DNA of 64,000 nt, from contig QANU01020706.1 of assembly GCA_003254905.1 (NCBI GenBank), forward strand, positions 40,167-104,166. The letters run 5' to 3'. Shown here one piece after another: positions 12,243-24,397 of this stretch. A program made the translations under genes and the position numbers. Under the pieces are notes generated by a model, which was not told the origin of the DNA, did no database searches, and saw only the letters and a program-made list of their open reading frames with translations. Numbering within the stretch: position 1 is the first letter of the stretch; each line of letters begins with the position of its first letter. Source of the stretch: Nissolia schottii (Eukaryota; Streptophyta; Magnoliopsida; Fabales; Fabaceae).

Positions 12243-14447
12243 CTAATGTGCAAACACTGTGTCATTTCGCCTAGGCGGTCTGTCAGGAATACTTCCTGGC
12301 TTGAACTTGGAAGCTTCGTGCCTTGCCAATTCAGGTGGAACAGGGCTATTGCTTTGAATGAGCATCTGTTTGAGGTCATAAAAGACATCAGAATCCTGAA
12401 GAGTAAGGAATGTTGTAGCCACACCGGTCTTTCCTGCACGGCCAGTACGCCCAATACGGTGCGTGTACATTTCAATGTTCCCAGGCATATCATAGTTTAT
12501 GACATGAGCCACATCAGGTATGTCAATCCCACGTCCAGCAACATCTGTAGCAACAAGAACATTGTACCTCTTGGTCCTAAACCCTTCCAGACTAATCTCT
12601 CTCTGTTCCTGTGATTTCCCTCCGTGCAAAGTAGTCACACGGTACCCTTCCTTGTCCAAATGCTTGGCAACCATATCTGCATTCTTCTTTGTGTTAACAA
12701 ACACAATCGCCGTCTTGTCATTAAGCTCATCAAGCAATCTCTGAAGCTTATGGAACTTCTCAGATTCCTTCATCATGTTCACATGCTGGCTGATCAAGTC
12801 AGTTGCCTTTCCTGCCGTGCCAATGGTTACCACAACAGGGTTCCTCAAATACTTCCTCGCTAGCCTCTCCACTGCCGGAGGCATGGTGGCACTGAACATA
12901 TAGGTGGTCCTATAAATCTTCTTCTCATCAAGCTCTTCGTCTTCATTCTCAGGTTTCAAATTGCTGGACGGCATGGCATCCAAGACACCCATCACCTGGG
13001 GCTCAAAACCCATATCAATCATGCGATCAGCCTCATCAAGAACAACATAATTGCACTGGTTTAACACAGCATAGCGTCGCTCCAAGCAATCAATCAAACG
13101 ACCGGGAGTGGCAATGACAATCTCACAGCCTTGCCTAATCTTAAACCCTTGCTCCTCAATGGACTGTCCACCAACAATGGAGACCACCTTGATGCCCAGA
13201 TACTGAGCAAACTTGACAGTCTCATCCTCAATCTGCTGGGCGAGCTCACGAGTAGGCGCCATGACAACAGCATAGGGGCCCTCAGCCTCATTCTCCTCAC
13301 TGATGGGAGGAAGCCTGGTGATGTAACTCAACATAGGAAGCACAAATGCTGCAGTCTTACCGGAACCAGTCTCAGCAATGCCAATGACGTCGCGCTGCTG
13401 GAGGCCAAGAGGGATGGCGGCCATCTGAATGGGGGAAGGGGTCTTGTAGCCGGCCTTCTCGACAGCCTTCAAGAGCTCAAGGCTGAGCTTGCTCTCATCC
13501 CAGCTGCGCATAGGGCGAGGAATCTTGGAACCCTTATAGGAGATGTTGTAGTCCTCTCTGAAGATGCGCCAATCCCTCTCCGTCATCTCCTCCAGCTTCT
13601 TCTCACTCCAGTGGCGGTCCACTCTCATGTCGAAGGTGTCGTAGAGGTCTGCGGCAGCCTCCTTGCGGCGCTGGGCGTCGGCCTCCTCGGGCTTCTCCTC
13701 GATGCCGTCCTTCCTGCGGATCTGCTCGCGCAACTCCTTCTCGTTCTTGGCGGCCAGCTTCTTCTGCTCTCGGCGGTCCATGCCGGCGCGGAAGCCGCGG
13801 CCGAAGAGGAGCTGGGCCTCGTGAGGGTTCTGGTAGAGGATGTTCATGTCGCGAGAGGTGTCCTCCGTGTTCTCCCAGTCGAAGGAGAACCGGAACTTCT
13901 CGCTGGGCTTGATCACGCGCTTCTTCGGCTTCTTAGAACCCAGGTACTGCTCCTTTATGGCTTCCAGCTCCTTCTCCCGCTCTCGCTCCGTCAATTTCTC
14001 CAGCCGTGCACGCTCCCGAGCCCTACTCTCCTCTTCCCTCTCCTTCTCTCGGTTCCGCCGTTCCGCTTCACGATCTCGATCGCGTGCCCTATCGCGCTCG
14101 CGGTCTCGTTCACGTTCTCGTTCTCGTTCTCGTTCTCGTTCTCGTTCGCGGTCTCTGTCTCTGTCCCTGTCCCTACCTCGGTCGCGGTCCCTGTCCCTAT
14201 CCCTATCCCTATCCCTATCCCTATCCCGGTCTCGGTCGCGGCGGTCGTGGTCGGCGGAGGGTTTGGGATCTGCGGTGGATTCGGAGAGGCGGTTACGGGA
14301 AAGGAGTTGTTCCTGGCGGCGCCTCTGCTCTGCGAATTCTTCCTGGCGGCGCTGGAGGGCCAACTGCTCGCGTTGGGCTTTGGTGAGGAAGACGGGCTTG
14401 GATGCCGTGGCGGCGGTTACGGTGACGTCATCGACTGAGCGTTTCAT
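12243..14447 (-). CDS. RH21: DEAD-box ATP-dependent RNA helicase 21 (PRP28 homologue)
   Basis: Predicted U5 snRNP helicase that exchanges U1 for U6 at the 5' splice site. One uninterrupted frame of 734 codons from ATG at 14447. Seen in order: an Arg/Lys-rich N-terminus ([18 protein letters not shown]), an Arg-Asp then Arg-Glu dipeptide tract (about residues 67-140), and a conserved linker with the [19 protein letters not shown] signature. The helicase motifs follow: Q motif (TPSPIQ), motif I AETGSGKT (about 355), Ia [16 protein letters not shown] (about 472), SAT, GRGID and [13 protein letters not shown]. The order and linker fit PRP28/DDX23 rather than other DEAD-box proteins. Family function is from knowledge. 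Lack of introns in the CDS is consistent with the plant orthologues I remember. The GC-rich N-terminal coding region contrasts with its AT-rich surroundings because of the repeat. Confidence 0.96.
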   Translation of the reverse strand: MKRSVDDVTVTAATASKPVFLTKAQREQLALQRRQEEFAEQRRRQEQLLSRNRLSESTADPKPSADHDRRDRDRDRDRDRDRDRDRDRDRGRDRDRDRDRERERERERERERERDRERDRARDRDREAERRNREKEREEESRARERARLEKLTEREREKELEAIKEQYLGSKKPKKRVIKPSEKFRFSFDWENTEDTSRDMNILYQNPHEAQLLFGRGFRAGMDRREQKKLAAKNEKELREQIRRKDGIEEKPEEADAQRRKEAAADLYDTFDMRVDRHWSEKKLEEMTERDWRIFREDYNISYKGSKIPRPMRSWDESKLSLELLKAVEKAGYKTPSPIQMAAIPLGLQQRDVIGIAETGSGKTAAFVLPMLSYITRLPPISEENEAEGPYAVVMAPTRELAQQIEDETVKFAQYLGIKVVSIVGGQSIEEQGFKIRQGCEIVIATPGRLIDCLERRYAVLNQCNYVVLDEADRMIDMGFEPQVMGVLDAMPSSNLKPENEDEELDEKKIYRTTYMFSATMPPAVERLARKYLRNPVVVTIGTAGKATDLISQHVNMMKESEKFHKLQRLLDELNDKTAIVFVNTKKNADMVAKHLDKEGYRVTTLHGGKSQEQREISLEGFRTKRYNVLVATDVAGRGIDIPDVAHVINYDMPGNIEMYTHRIGRTGRAGKTGVATTFLTLQDSDVFYDLKQMLIQSNSPVPPELARHEASKFKPGSIPDRPPRRNDTVFAH
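14095..14245 (-). repeat. coding hexanucleotide minisatellite (RD/RE tract of RH21)
   Basis: Two adjacent runs of six-base units are seen on the plus strand: gttctc (Arg-Glu on the coding strand) at about 14106-14150, and ccctat (Arg-Asp) at about 14190-14225, with interrupted variants around them. They encode the charged dipeptide tract of RH21. Six-base units keep the frame when the tract expands or contracts. Confidence 0.85.
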
Positions 14448-14787
14448 TGCAGACGCAGTCAGTCAGTTGGTATGAGAGAGATCGCTTGGTTAATTGCAGG
14501 AGGGGAGAGGACTCTGTGTCCGTCTCTGGTGAGTGAAGATCACACAACAAGGGTTCCACAATCTTCTATCTTTTCTCCTCTTCTTTAGAAAGAAAATATT
14601 TCCTTGAAAAATAAAATAAAATAAAAACACTTTGTAGAGTTTGACATGAGCTAATCTATCGATTTGGTGCAACATGGCTGGTAATCTACATTACCGAGAT
14701 AATATGGATTACTTTCCTCTTTGTTTAGATTACCACCTTCAACTAATCCTTAATAATAATAATAATAATTATTGTAACAGTTCTACT
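14448..14787. other. 5' leader and upstream region of RH21
   Basis: Sequence upstream of the RH21 start codon on the minus strand, presumably holding the leader and core promoter. A run of aataat units at about 14754-14770 abuts an inverted-repeat element. No TATA box is convincing, and no further gene is seen. Confidence 0.4.
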
Positions 14788-15895
14788 ATATACACACTCT
14801 AAATCTATACATCATATATACACTCGTATTAATCTCTCTCACTTCCTTGCGCATTGCGCGTCCCATACACATGTATCCTTCAAACTTCCTCTTTCTTGCT
14901 TCGAAAATAAGGATTGAACACAAAAAACTTCCGTCTCGTTCTTCGATCTCTCTTCACTCTCATCTCTCTTCTCCAAATTCATTGTGTTCACTGCACAAAT
15001 ATGTAGCAAACGCAATCACAAATTCATGCATGGGTTTAGATAAATCACAAATCGGCAACTTGAGAACTAATCTCCTTTTGTTCACTGCATTCACATCAAT
15101 CTCAATTAATTCACAAGATTTCATGTCCTCTGATTCATGTTCACCAATACACTTCTAAGTGTAAAGATTGTGAATTTATTTATGTTTGAGTAAAATCACA
15201 ATGTTGTACACGAGTGCATAATGTTTGTGCATAAGGTCATATAATGTTTGTGCACATCGTCATATAATGTTTGTGCATTAAAATCTGATATCATAATCTG
15301 CAAAAATACTTAACTATACATTAAGTAATATGCATATATGTAAAGTTTATGCATTATAATGTATAAAAGTGTGTGTACATATGTATGTGAACTTAGTTTT
15401 ATAAAGTATGTCCACTAAAAATGTATAAAGATTGTGAATTTACTTATGTTTGAATAAAATCAAAGTGTTGTACACAAAGTGAGTAATGTTTGTGCATAAG
15501 GTCATATAATGTTTGTGCACATCGTCATATAATGTTTGTGCACTAAAATTTGATATTCTGCAATATTACTTTGTGCACGCTAATCAGATATCATATTCTA
15601 CAACATACACCCTTACCACCATTGTTAAAGATAAATCTCATCCATTTTAAAAAGAAAATCAACATTTTATCATCTTAATTCCATTTTAATCAAATTTGAC
15701 ATGATAAGAGGATGAAGATGAGGAGGATGAGAAGGATGATGATGATGAGATGATGAGAGAATGACGAGGATGACGATGATAAACATAATAGAAAATGATG
15801 AAAGGATGAAGACGATGATGATATATGTATAATGATCATTAATGGCGTATAATTGAATGGTGTATGTACGAGTGTATGCAATTTGGATGTACACA
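14788..15895 (+). mobile_element. non-autonomous inverted-repeat element, copy A (1.1 kb)
   Basis: Its left end (tatacacactctaaatc) and the reverse complement of its right end (tgtacatccaaattgcatac) form an imperfect terminal inverted repeat of roughly 40 bases. The interior runs in the same order as copy B at 30468-32941: a pyrimidine-rich block with the shared text ctgcacaaatatgt, a tandem-repeat block, the word taccaccatt, and a right arm rich in gatgatgag. No transposase is encoded. Short open frames inside are not conserved enough to be genes. The superfamily is not settled because I could not define the target duplication. Confidence 0.7.
15160..15560 (+). repeat. tandem repeat block of copy A
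   Basis: About one and a half units of a roughly 256-base repeat that begins at taaagattgtgaattta (about 15165 and 15426). Inside each unit a 23- to 24-base sub-repeat with the core taatgtttgtgca occurs three times in a row (for example about 15219-15290 and 15485-15545). It is the same repeat as in copy B. Confidence 0.8.
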
Positions 15896-15954
15896 AAGTA
15901 TTTATGTTATTATAAACATAATAATGAAAATAAAAATATTAATAAAATAAGAAA

Positions 15955-16145
15955 AAATAATAGTAATAATAATAATAATAAAAGTAATAACAATAATAAT
16001 AATAATAAATAACAATAATTATAATTATAAATATAATAATAATTACAAAAATAATAATGAAAACATAGTAGTAACAATAATAATAAAATATAAATAATAC
16101 AATAAAATTAATGATAGTAATAACAAAAAAAAATAATAATAAGTA
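15955..16145 (+). repeat. degenerate ATA/AAT trinucleotide tract
   Basis: Nearly 200 bases made mostly of imperfect taa/aat units (ataataataat, aacaataat and similar) directly to the right of copy A. Low-complexity DNA with no coding capacity. Confidence 0.75.
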
Positions 16146-16682
16146 CCTCGTAATCTTTTTTATATACCAAATAGGATAATATAAATTTTAGTTACATGAC
16201 ATGTGCATATCAAATACAACAATATAACATTATCAGCAATTTAATAAGTGATAATTTTTCTAAAAGGTAATCTAGATTAATTAGTAATGTTGGAGGCAAT
16301 GTATCAAACACCTCATTTGAGTGTTAGGAATTAATTAAAATATAAAATTATTTTCTTTGATATTATCTTCTTATTTATATATTATATATTAAATATTATA
16401 TTTATAATTATTTTATAAATTTAATTTAGATTAAAATATTAATGATTTTGTTTAATCGTTTAGAATTCATTGAATAATATTCAAAATATGAAAGAATAAT
16501 TGATTTTATTTGAATTTAGTTTACTTCTAAAATTAATTTAACTTCATCAAAATTTATATAATTTTAAATTAAATAACTAAATCTTATGAGATGAGATTTA
16601 TATATAAAATTAATTTTTTTTTAAGACAATCAAATACAATAATATTCTAAAGTTGTGGAGGACAATGCAATGATAGCAACAA
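16146..16682. other. AT-rich intergenic DNA
   Basis: Very AT-rich spacer between the trinucleotide tract and the retroelement remnant. I see no gene, RNA or bounded repeat in it. Confidence 0.5.
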
Positions 16683-17225
16683 GCACTCTTGTGAGAATGA
16701 TTAGTTGGATGCAGCCCGAAGAGTGAGTTGCCGAAGTTAATGTTCGTGGTAGTTCCCTTGGCAATTTGGGGGTTGTTGGCTGTGGTGGTGTAGTTTTGAG
16801 TGATGGTGGAAGATAAAATAATAGATTTTCATGGCTTTATTAGCTAGGTAGGAAACTTAGGAGCTGAACGCATGGCAATTTTTTTATGGCCTGAGGGTGG
16901 CTAAAGAGAGGGCTTTCATAGAGTTATTTGCGAGTGATTCTTTGGATGCAATTTCTTTGATTTTTAGAAAGGGGGTGGTGACTACATGTGACCCTTTATA
17001 GGCTCTAATAATGGCTATTAAGGATTGAGTTGCTAGAGATTGAGATTTGGTACTAACTTACGTGCTCCGATAAACTAATTTATACATTAATTATATAGCC
17101 AATGTGAGTGCTTTTAGGGAGTCTACTTTTACTTCATTTTCGGAGTTTCTTTTTGGATTATGTGTGTATTTGAGCGACGATTATATGGAGTGTCTCCTTA
17201 TTCTTATGATGTTGTAATTGTTTTG
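16683..17225 (+). pseudogene. decayed RNase H-like domain of a plant retroelement
   Basis: Reading the plus strand with stop codons and small shifts tolerated gives pieces of the RVT_3 RNase H-like domain: VNVRGSSLGNLGVVGCGG and VVLSDGG near 16737-16812, then LGAERMAIF and GLRVAKERAFIELF, then SDSLDAISLIF, and a late IKD-VARDWDLVLTYVLR stretch near 17010-17075. This is the C-terminal layout of many plant LINE-type and domesticated RNase H proteins. Several in-frame stops make it non-functional. No reverse transcriptase domain remains alongside. Confidence 0.65.
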
Positions 17226-17467
17226 TTATTGTTTTTATTGCACAAAAAGAAAATATCAACTTCTTATTTAAATACATATTCATTATATTAATGCATGGTT
17301 AGTTAGAGTGGTATAAATCTCTAACCTATTATTCATTAATATTGAATTTAAAACTTAAAAATGAAATAATGTGTTGAGAGAGGTCATCCCTCTTAAGTGG
17401 GTTTTTCAAAGCAGTTCCTTGAACACAACGTAATCAACGGATCAAAAATCAAAAGACAATCACATCA

Positions 17468-17816
17468 TGTCTTTTAAGTTGTGTTTGATTGTTGAGACAA
17501 GACTAAAATATAAAGAAATAGGAACAAAGACATCAAATACAAGACTAGAAGTTAGTCTTGTATTGTGTTTAGTAATGATATACAAGACACAATTTATTAT
17601 ATCTATGTGATATTTGGTTTTGTGGTGATAAGATATAAAAACTTGATAAATCAATATCTTTTAGGTCTCTATAACACAAGTTTCAAAAAATACACTAATT
17701 TTCTGTCATAAAACACAAGTTTTTGTACTTGTCTCTATAATCAAACAGGATTTTGTATCCATGTGTCTGTCTATTTGTGTCACACATGAGCAATCAAATG
17801 CAACAACCTTAAAGAC
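17468..17816. mobile_element. MITE-like element with inverted ends
   Basis: The left end gtcttttaagttgtgtttga and the reverse complement of the right end (gtctttaaggttgttgcatt) pair as an imperfect terminal inverted repeat of 25-30 bases around a non-coding interior of about 350 bases. A perfect internal hairpin, caagacta with tagtcttg, is near 17540-17562. A target duplication is not clear, so the class is open. Confidence 0.45.
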
Positions 17817-20340
17817 AAAAAAAACAAACAAACACCTTTTTGTTTTTTTTTTTAATTTTTTATTTATTTCTGAAAACAAGTGGACTTCTGAGAAGGGCAT
17901 CCTTTTGTGCCCATATTTTAGTAAGGCCCATTTACAATAGTATAAATGAAGTCATATAGTTGGGTCTATTGATCTACTTTTAAACGGACTACTTTACGTT
18001 GTTTTCGGCTGGAATATTGGATTGCATTCCCATATTTATGGGCTGTGTGCATATATGTCCAGTTACTAATTTTTAATCATAGATTCAAATTGACTATAAT
18101 AGTGAGTATTAATGTGAGAGAGGAGAGGACCACTTCATAAAACTGCTAGTTTTCATTTTAAAAAAAGTTTCAAACAGTCTGGCATGTGCGTATGGGTAAG
18201 TAGAGCTCGCACCTCTATGCATGGATCAGAGTTGATGTGTTTATTTTATTATAAACTTGAGTATAAGGAAATGGCAACCCAATTCAAGGAAGAGATAAAT
18301 TTTCTACTCAGGGACTCTACTCGGGGTCTGTTTTTATTTTTCTACTATTTATTTCATCCGTTTCATAATATTTGTCTTTAGAATTAGTTATGCTTTTGTT
18401 TGCACTCCAATACCTTTCAATATTTGTTTACTGTGAAAGCGAAAATTCAAATTAGGGTAATTTGCGTTGTATCGTATGCAAAGGCTTGCTCAACTTGCAA
18501 TTTTGCATGGTTTTATAAGGCCACAATAATATCCTAGATAGGCAAAGAGAATCTTATCACAAAAGCGAGCGCTTATTATATTTAGCATGCATTATGCTAA
18601 GACTTTAACACTTGTGTCGGTTGGTCCGTCCATAAAAAAAAAACATTTGTGTTTCACTGATTTATTACTACTTTCCGCTAGAAAAATAACTTATCTCTAG
18701 TGTTTATCTAATTTAGGTGCGAGAATAAAAAGGTCGTGGTGAAGAAATTTAATATTCAATATATTAGGAGGGAAAAGATGAAAGCATGTGAGAAAATAAA
18801 ATGATTGTGTGTGAAGGTGTTTATTTTAAAGGAAAAAAATTTAAAAGAACTTTTACAAATGAAAATGAGGGTGTCTATAGTATATATAAAGGAGATATTT
18901 TCAAGTAAGATTCGTTTTAAACATTATTATTATTATTGTTGTTGTTATTGTTGTTGTTATTATTGACATTATGCTTACATGAAACCATGAAAGAATACTA
19001 GTTTGCATGGCCGTTTTGCTTGCACATCTCATCTCGGTTGTCAAAATAAGATGGTGTTTGTGATATGCCTGAAAGAGCGGACCGGATGCTTTCTGGAAAG
19101 GGAGCATTTGGGTAAATCCAAAACCCCAAAAGGAGTAAGTTCATGAATTGGGAGAATGAATTCCATCCACTTTGATTAATTATTAATGAGATTTCATAGT
19201 CAATTGGGACCTCGTACAGGTGTGCAAAAACCACTTATCTTTAAAAGAAAAGGAAAAAAATTTTAAAAAATAAAAATCATAAAAACTTTGTTAAAGCATT
19301 CTGCACTCATGCAAATCAGTTTTCAGGCAGGCTTTCAGCCAAACAAAACACTCTTTGGATGAGATGAAAAGCTCATTCATTAATGCAGCACATAAGCTCC
19401 ATCTTTCTCACTTTCTCACTTTCTCACTTATAGATATGGCTTATAGGGTCCGAGTGATCCTTGTGTGATTCATTGTCCCATCAGACCCTATATCATTTAG
19501 AGGCTGGGCCCTGCTTGGCTTCTATTGCAAAGACAATCAGAATAAAATAAAATAAAATTAATTTATAGGATAATTCTACGGGAATTTTGAAGAAAAGGAG
19601 GGGGTTTTCTATATACCACATCAAATGAACATAATTCCTATAGTGTGTGTATATATATATATATTATTTTCAATTAAAATTAAAGTAGTCATTTCCTTTT
19701 TGGTACATGAATGAATAATTATAAGTTGTAATGGCGATTGCTGTGAGGGTGGTGCGACCACCCTAAAACTTATTATAGCTTGGATGGATTCAGTAATACA
19801 CCTCAATTTTTCATTGGATCACCCCCAAATGTTCTCATCAACCATTGGTCATTTGCTTAGTGATTTTATTGACTGCAAGTGAAAGCAGGCACCCGATTTA
19901 GGCAACCAAAAATCTTGATGTCGGCTTAAATGATGGGAAATTTGTATTTCCATCCTGATAATGATTCCATTCCATGCCAACACAATCATAATAACAGATA
20001 CTTACTTGTCTATATGGAAAATCATTTCTTTCATTAAATATGCTTAAATAGGCTAGAAGGATTTACAGCACACTAATTTTAATTTTTCAAGTTAGTAGTA
20101 TATTTGATGAATCATAAATAAATTGGAATATTTGAGGAATAAATAAAAAGAGAGAGATAGAGAGAATTATTTGGGACAAAGGCATGACAGAGTGGTGAGA
20201 ACCGTGTTAGTGATTTGGACCCCTCATAGACCATAGTTTGGGGGACCAAAATCTCAATCAAATTATTGAATCACAAAATAAGCTTTCCCTTTCCCCTTTC
20301 CCCTTTCCTTTCTTTTCTTTGACCCCTCTCTCTGCCTAAT
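17817..20340. other. intergenic region upstream of the AGC kinase
   Basis: AT-rich spacer. It holds a short att/gtt microsatellite at 18922-18965, a tcactttc triplication at 19405-19430, and a pyrimidine-rich stretch (ctttccc repeats, about 20284-20325) that may be the core promoter region of the kinase gene. Open frames at 18901-19234 have no recognisable domain. No RNA gene is seen. Confidence 0.4.
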
Positions 20341-21467
20341 AGTCCACACCACACAACAGGCAAACAAGTCCAATCTTACATCTCTCTCTTCTCTATTCTC
20401 TCTCTAAGCCAGCAAGCAGGAGGAGCAGGAAGGGCTTCTCTTTCTACACTGTTTTTTTCTGCCCCTTTTTTCTTCCATCCCCCACACTTCACTGCTAAAG
20501 GCAGCGCCGCTGAGTTCTGATCCTTCCATTTAGGTACTTTTTCTTCCTTCCTTCTTCTTCTTCTCCTAATCATACTTTCCCTTTTAGTCTCTCCTTGCAT
20601 TTGGGTGCACTCCTTTACCTTCAAGTTTTGCTTTTTCCCCATCTGGGTCTCCACCTGCTTCCCGATCTGCTTCAGATTTGGCTCAATTCCATGCCTCTTT
20701 CATCCAGATCGACTTTTCATTCAATTAACCCTTCTTCACTTCCATTTAGCTGCTTATGGTAATTTTGCCTTTCTTAATGTTCGAAAACTGCATTATCTGC
20801 CACGGTGCCGAGTTTCACTGATACTTTGCTTTGTTGTTCCAACTTCAACTCCAACCATTCTATATTTGTTCTAAGAGAAAAGAAAAATCGCTTTTTTGTT
20901 GGTGGGGGGGGGGTAAAGGAGGGGTTGAACTTGAACCTTGTTTTTAAGTGCTTCTTATCTTTTAGAGCAGTGGGGAAAATGGGAAGTGATTACATCTCTT
21001 TCTTGTTAACACATCACTGTTTACCTTTACTAATCTGATCATGGTCTGCATGCAGTTCCACAGCTCAGGTTTTCTTCTTTCTAGAGTACAAATCACTTGT
21101 TACTTGCTAGTTTAGGTATGTTTGGATGTTTAATTGTTATATACCTGTGGTTGATGGTGTTTTACTGATTAATGGATCTATTTGTCTCGTGTTGAATGCG
21201 AACTAGCTATGTGTTGATTGCAACGATGCTAATGTAATGCTTCTTTTCTTATATTAGATTGTTAGATCAGTCTCTCTTCTCATAGTACTATTGTTAAACC
21301 AGACACATTTTTGATATCATTCTACTGCAGTTAAATGACTCTCAACTGCTTGATGGTATTGATGCCTTTGATAGGTCGTCTCTTGTTATTGAAGAAGTTA
21401 ATGGATGCTCAGCCATGGACTTGTTATATTTGATCTCAGTTGAATTGGAAGCTGCTTATTTTCTCTG
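20341..21467 (+). other. probable 5' leader with intron of the AGC kinase gene
   Basis: A CT-rich leader-like block (20380-20520) is followed by a good donor, tccatttag|gtactttttc, at 20533/20534. Possible acceptors are gcatgcag at about 21054 and tgatag at about 21375. AGCVIII kinases often have an intron in the 5' UTR, so I infer a spliced leader. Exact ends cannot be fixed without transcripts. Several short upstream open frames lie inside, but most would be removed as intron. Confidence 0.4.
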
Positions 21468-24397
21468 ATGGACTCCAAAACTAGCACTAGAGCTCCCCCA
21501 AAACACCATCAGAAGACGGCTGGGGTCCAAAACATAGAAACCAAAGACGCCAAGCCTTCTTTGCTGCAGGTACCGAAGACAGGCAAATCTGAACTGGCTG
21601 CTCCTGAAGAATTATCAAGGCCTATGAAAAGCACATCAAAGCAAAATACTGGGGAAACTTCTGAAAACAAGAAGTTGGGGATTTCAAACCAAAAGGGGTC
21701 TGCTGATTCCTTGAGCAATAAATGTGGCTCTGGACCTTCCAGTGCTTCCTTGCCTGTTCTTGATGCTGTTCATGAGAACAGAGGATCTCAGGAAAGCTTT
21801 ATTGATCAAGAAAAAAAGACATCGGAATATGGAAGCGTGAAGAACAGTTCTGTTTCTGCCAAAGTTAGCGATGGGGCTAGCAGTCTTGCAAAGACCAGTG
21901 GAAGTGCCAAGATCAGCGACCGGGCTGATTTCGTTGAGAGTGGTAAGAGCAGTATTTGCAGAGGAAGCACAAGTAGTGACGTGAGTGATGAGAGTAGCTG
22001 CAGCAGCTTCAGTAGCAGCATTAACAAGCCTCACAAGGCTAATGATATGAGATGGGAAGCCATCCAAGTTGTTCGGGCTAGAGATGGTGCTCTTGGTTTA
22101 GGTCACTTCAGGCTACTGAAGAGGTTGGGTTGTGGGGATATTGGCAGTGTATATCTCTCTGAATTGAGCGGAACTAAATGTTATTTTGCAATGAAGGTAA
22201 TGGACAAAGGGTCCCTTGCTAGTCGGAAAAAGCTACTCCGCGCACAGACAGAAAGAGAAATACTGCAGTCACTGGACCACCCCTTCCTTCCAACTTTGTA
22301 TACCCATTTTGAGACGGAGAAGTTTTCATGCTTAGTAATGGAATTCTGCCCAGGCGGGGACTTGCATACTCTTAGACAGAGGCAGCCAGGGAAGCATTTT
22401 CCTGAGCAGGCAGTAAAGTATGTTCAACTGAGAACTTCATTTTGTTTCATTCTTGCTGCTTGTCATATTTTTCATGATTCTTGTGAAAATTGGACCCAAT
22501 TTAATATAAAATGCTATGTGCCTTGTCACTAAAGTCTAGGAAGAACACTAGGTCTGAGTCTTTGCGTTGTTACATTGGGGCTTCATACCTTTTTTCAAGA
22601 TATTTTAGTTACATTCATCACAGTTTCCTTTTTCCTTTCTTTCTTCAAAATCTTCCCTGTGTTCCTTGAATTCTAATTAGATAGTTGGAGGGAGTCATTG
22701 GTCATTCTTACTATTGCACCCTTCTAGGCATGCTGCTCTGATGCACTAATAAATGAGTTCTAATTCTTAGATTACTGTACTTTCTCCTTGTTTGCAGATC
22801 ATAGAACTTGGTTATTTTCAGGAATCCAAAACTAAGTCGTTAATATGTAACGAGCATTATTTTTTGAGCCTCTGTCCTCCCTTTTTTTTAATCTACGGGT
22901 GCGCGTATGCATGTTTAACTTGAAATCCGTTAATCATATCTCTGGTTGCTTTATTGAAGTCTTATATGAAGTCAAACAATTTATTCCGGGCAATGTCAGA
23001 TATCAAATTGTTTTGTCTGGGGTTGCAGTTTCGTTTCTTCTGAAACGTCCGAACAAAATAAGTAATATCACCAAGAGCAGAAAGAAAATCTTTTAAACTT
23101 CAGATGCTAGAGTTAATGTAATTTCCAGAAGTGCAGATCATATCAACAAGCCATGAAACTATGGTTAAACCCTAAATGCAGCTGTAGAAGTTTGTTTATG
23201 GCAACATAAATGAAGTGTAAATCTTCGTTGTCATTCTAACTTTATAATGTAAACAACTTAGCCTAACTCTGGAGCTCTGTTTTGTTTTCTTTACTGGGTT
23301 AATATAATCAATGCTGATGACGTTCGATTATGCTCAGATTTCTTAACCTATTTGAATTTTGAATACCATCTTCCCGCCAGTGAGATGTCTGGTACTGATA
23401 ATGCATAGTCATTATCGTTTCCTTGTTAATCTTCTGTTTTAATAATTTTTCCCAATTTGGCCATGTTATTAATTGGAGTTTGATGGTAGCAGCTGTTAAT
23501 TTCCTCTTAACCTGCAGATTTTATGTGGCAGAGGTCCTACTGGCTATGGAGTACCTCCATATGCTTGGGATTGTCTACCGTGATCTCAAGCCAGAAAACG
23601 TACTTGTTAGGGACGATGGACACATTATGCTCTCTGACTTTGACCTTTCGCTCCGTTGTGCTGTTAGCCCGACCCTTGTTAAAACCTCATCTACGGATTC
23701 TGAGCCGTTAAGAAAGAATCCTGGTTACTGTGCCCAGCCTGCATGTATTGAACCGCCGTCCTGCATCCAGCCATCCTGTGTTGCTCCTACTACCTGCTTT
23801 TCACCCCGACTCTTCTCTAGCAAATCGAAGAAGGATAGGAAACCCAAAAATGAAATTGGAAACCAAGTGAGTCCTTTACCTGAGCTCATAGCAGAGCCTA
23901 CTGATGCCCGGTCTATGTCATTCGTTGGAACCCATGAATACTTGGCACCTGAGATTATTAAGGGTGAAGGTCATGGGAGTGCAGTTGATTGGTGGACTTA
24001 TGGAATCTTTCTGTACGAGCTGCTGTTTGGGAAAACTCCATTTAAAGGATCTGGAAACCGAGCTACATTGTTTAATGTAGTAGGTCAGCCTCTGCGGTTT
24101 CCAGAATCGCCTGTTGTCAGTTTTGCAGCAAGGGATCTTATAAGGGGGTTGCTTGTGAAGGAACCTCAGCACAGGTTGGCATATAAAAGAGGGGCAACAG
24201 AGATTAAGCAGCATCCCTTTTTCGAAGGTGTGAATTGGGCACTGATCCGATGTGCTACCCCACCAGAGATCCCGAAGCCAGTAGAGTTGGAGAAGATACC
24301 TTCCCCAGCTTCTTCAGCGGGAGAAAAGGCTGTTCACCATAGGCCAATACCTGATCAGAAAGGTTCTGATAATTACCTTGAGTTTGATTTCTTCTAG
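21468..24397 (+). CDS. AGCVIII serine/threonine kinase, D6PK clade
   Basis: Plasma-membrane-associated kinase of the D6 protein kinase group, which phosphorylates PIN auxin transporters. Exons 21468-22417 and 23518-24397 give 609 residues; the intron lies at the position typical of the clade, just before [15 protein letters not shown]-terminal region of about 200 residues is Ser-rich and lacks a known domain. Kinase domain from about 213: glycine loop GCGDIG, Lys in FAMKV (about 242), YRDLKPEN (about 336), then DFD in place of DFG (about 356), the plant AGCVIII hallmark. The activation segment has a long Cys/Pro/Ser-rich insertion (CIEPPSC...[12 protein letters not shown]) before [13 protein letters not shown]. 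The protein ends in EFDFF, a hydrophobic motif of the FxxF type that can dock PDK1. Closest Arabidopsis relative is probably D6PKL2 (At5g47750) by context; the subgroup is inferred. Confidence 0.95.

Noticed and set aside
13131..14438. Open frame of 435 codons on the plus strand, plus two more (13840-14475 and 14006-14386)
   Set aside because: They run antisense to the RH21 helicase gene and are produced by its GC-rich, six-base-repeat coding sequence. Their Leu/Val/Ser-rich or SRSR-like text is the mirror of the helicase and shows no domain of its own.
14847..15158. Short open frame with the text SLHSHLSS and SLHKYVAN, also seen near 30686-30868
   Set aside because: The similarity is explained by the two places being copies of one element. 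The frames are short, end differently and show no known domain.
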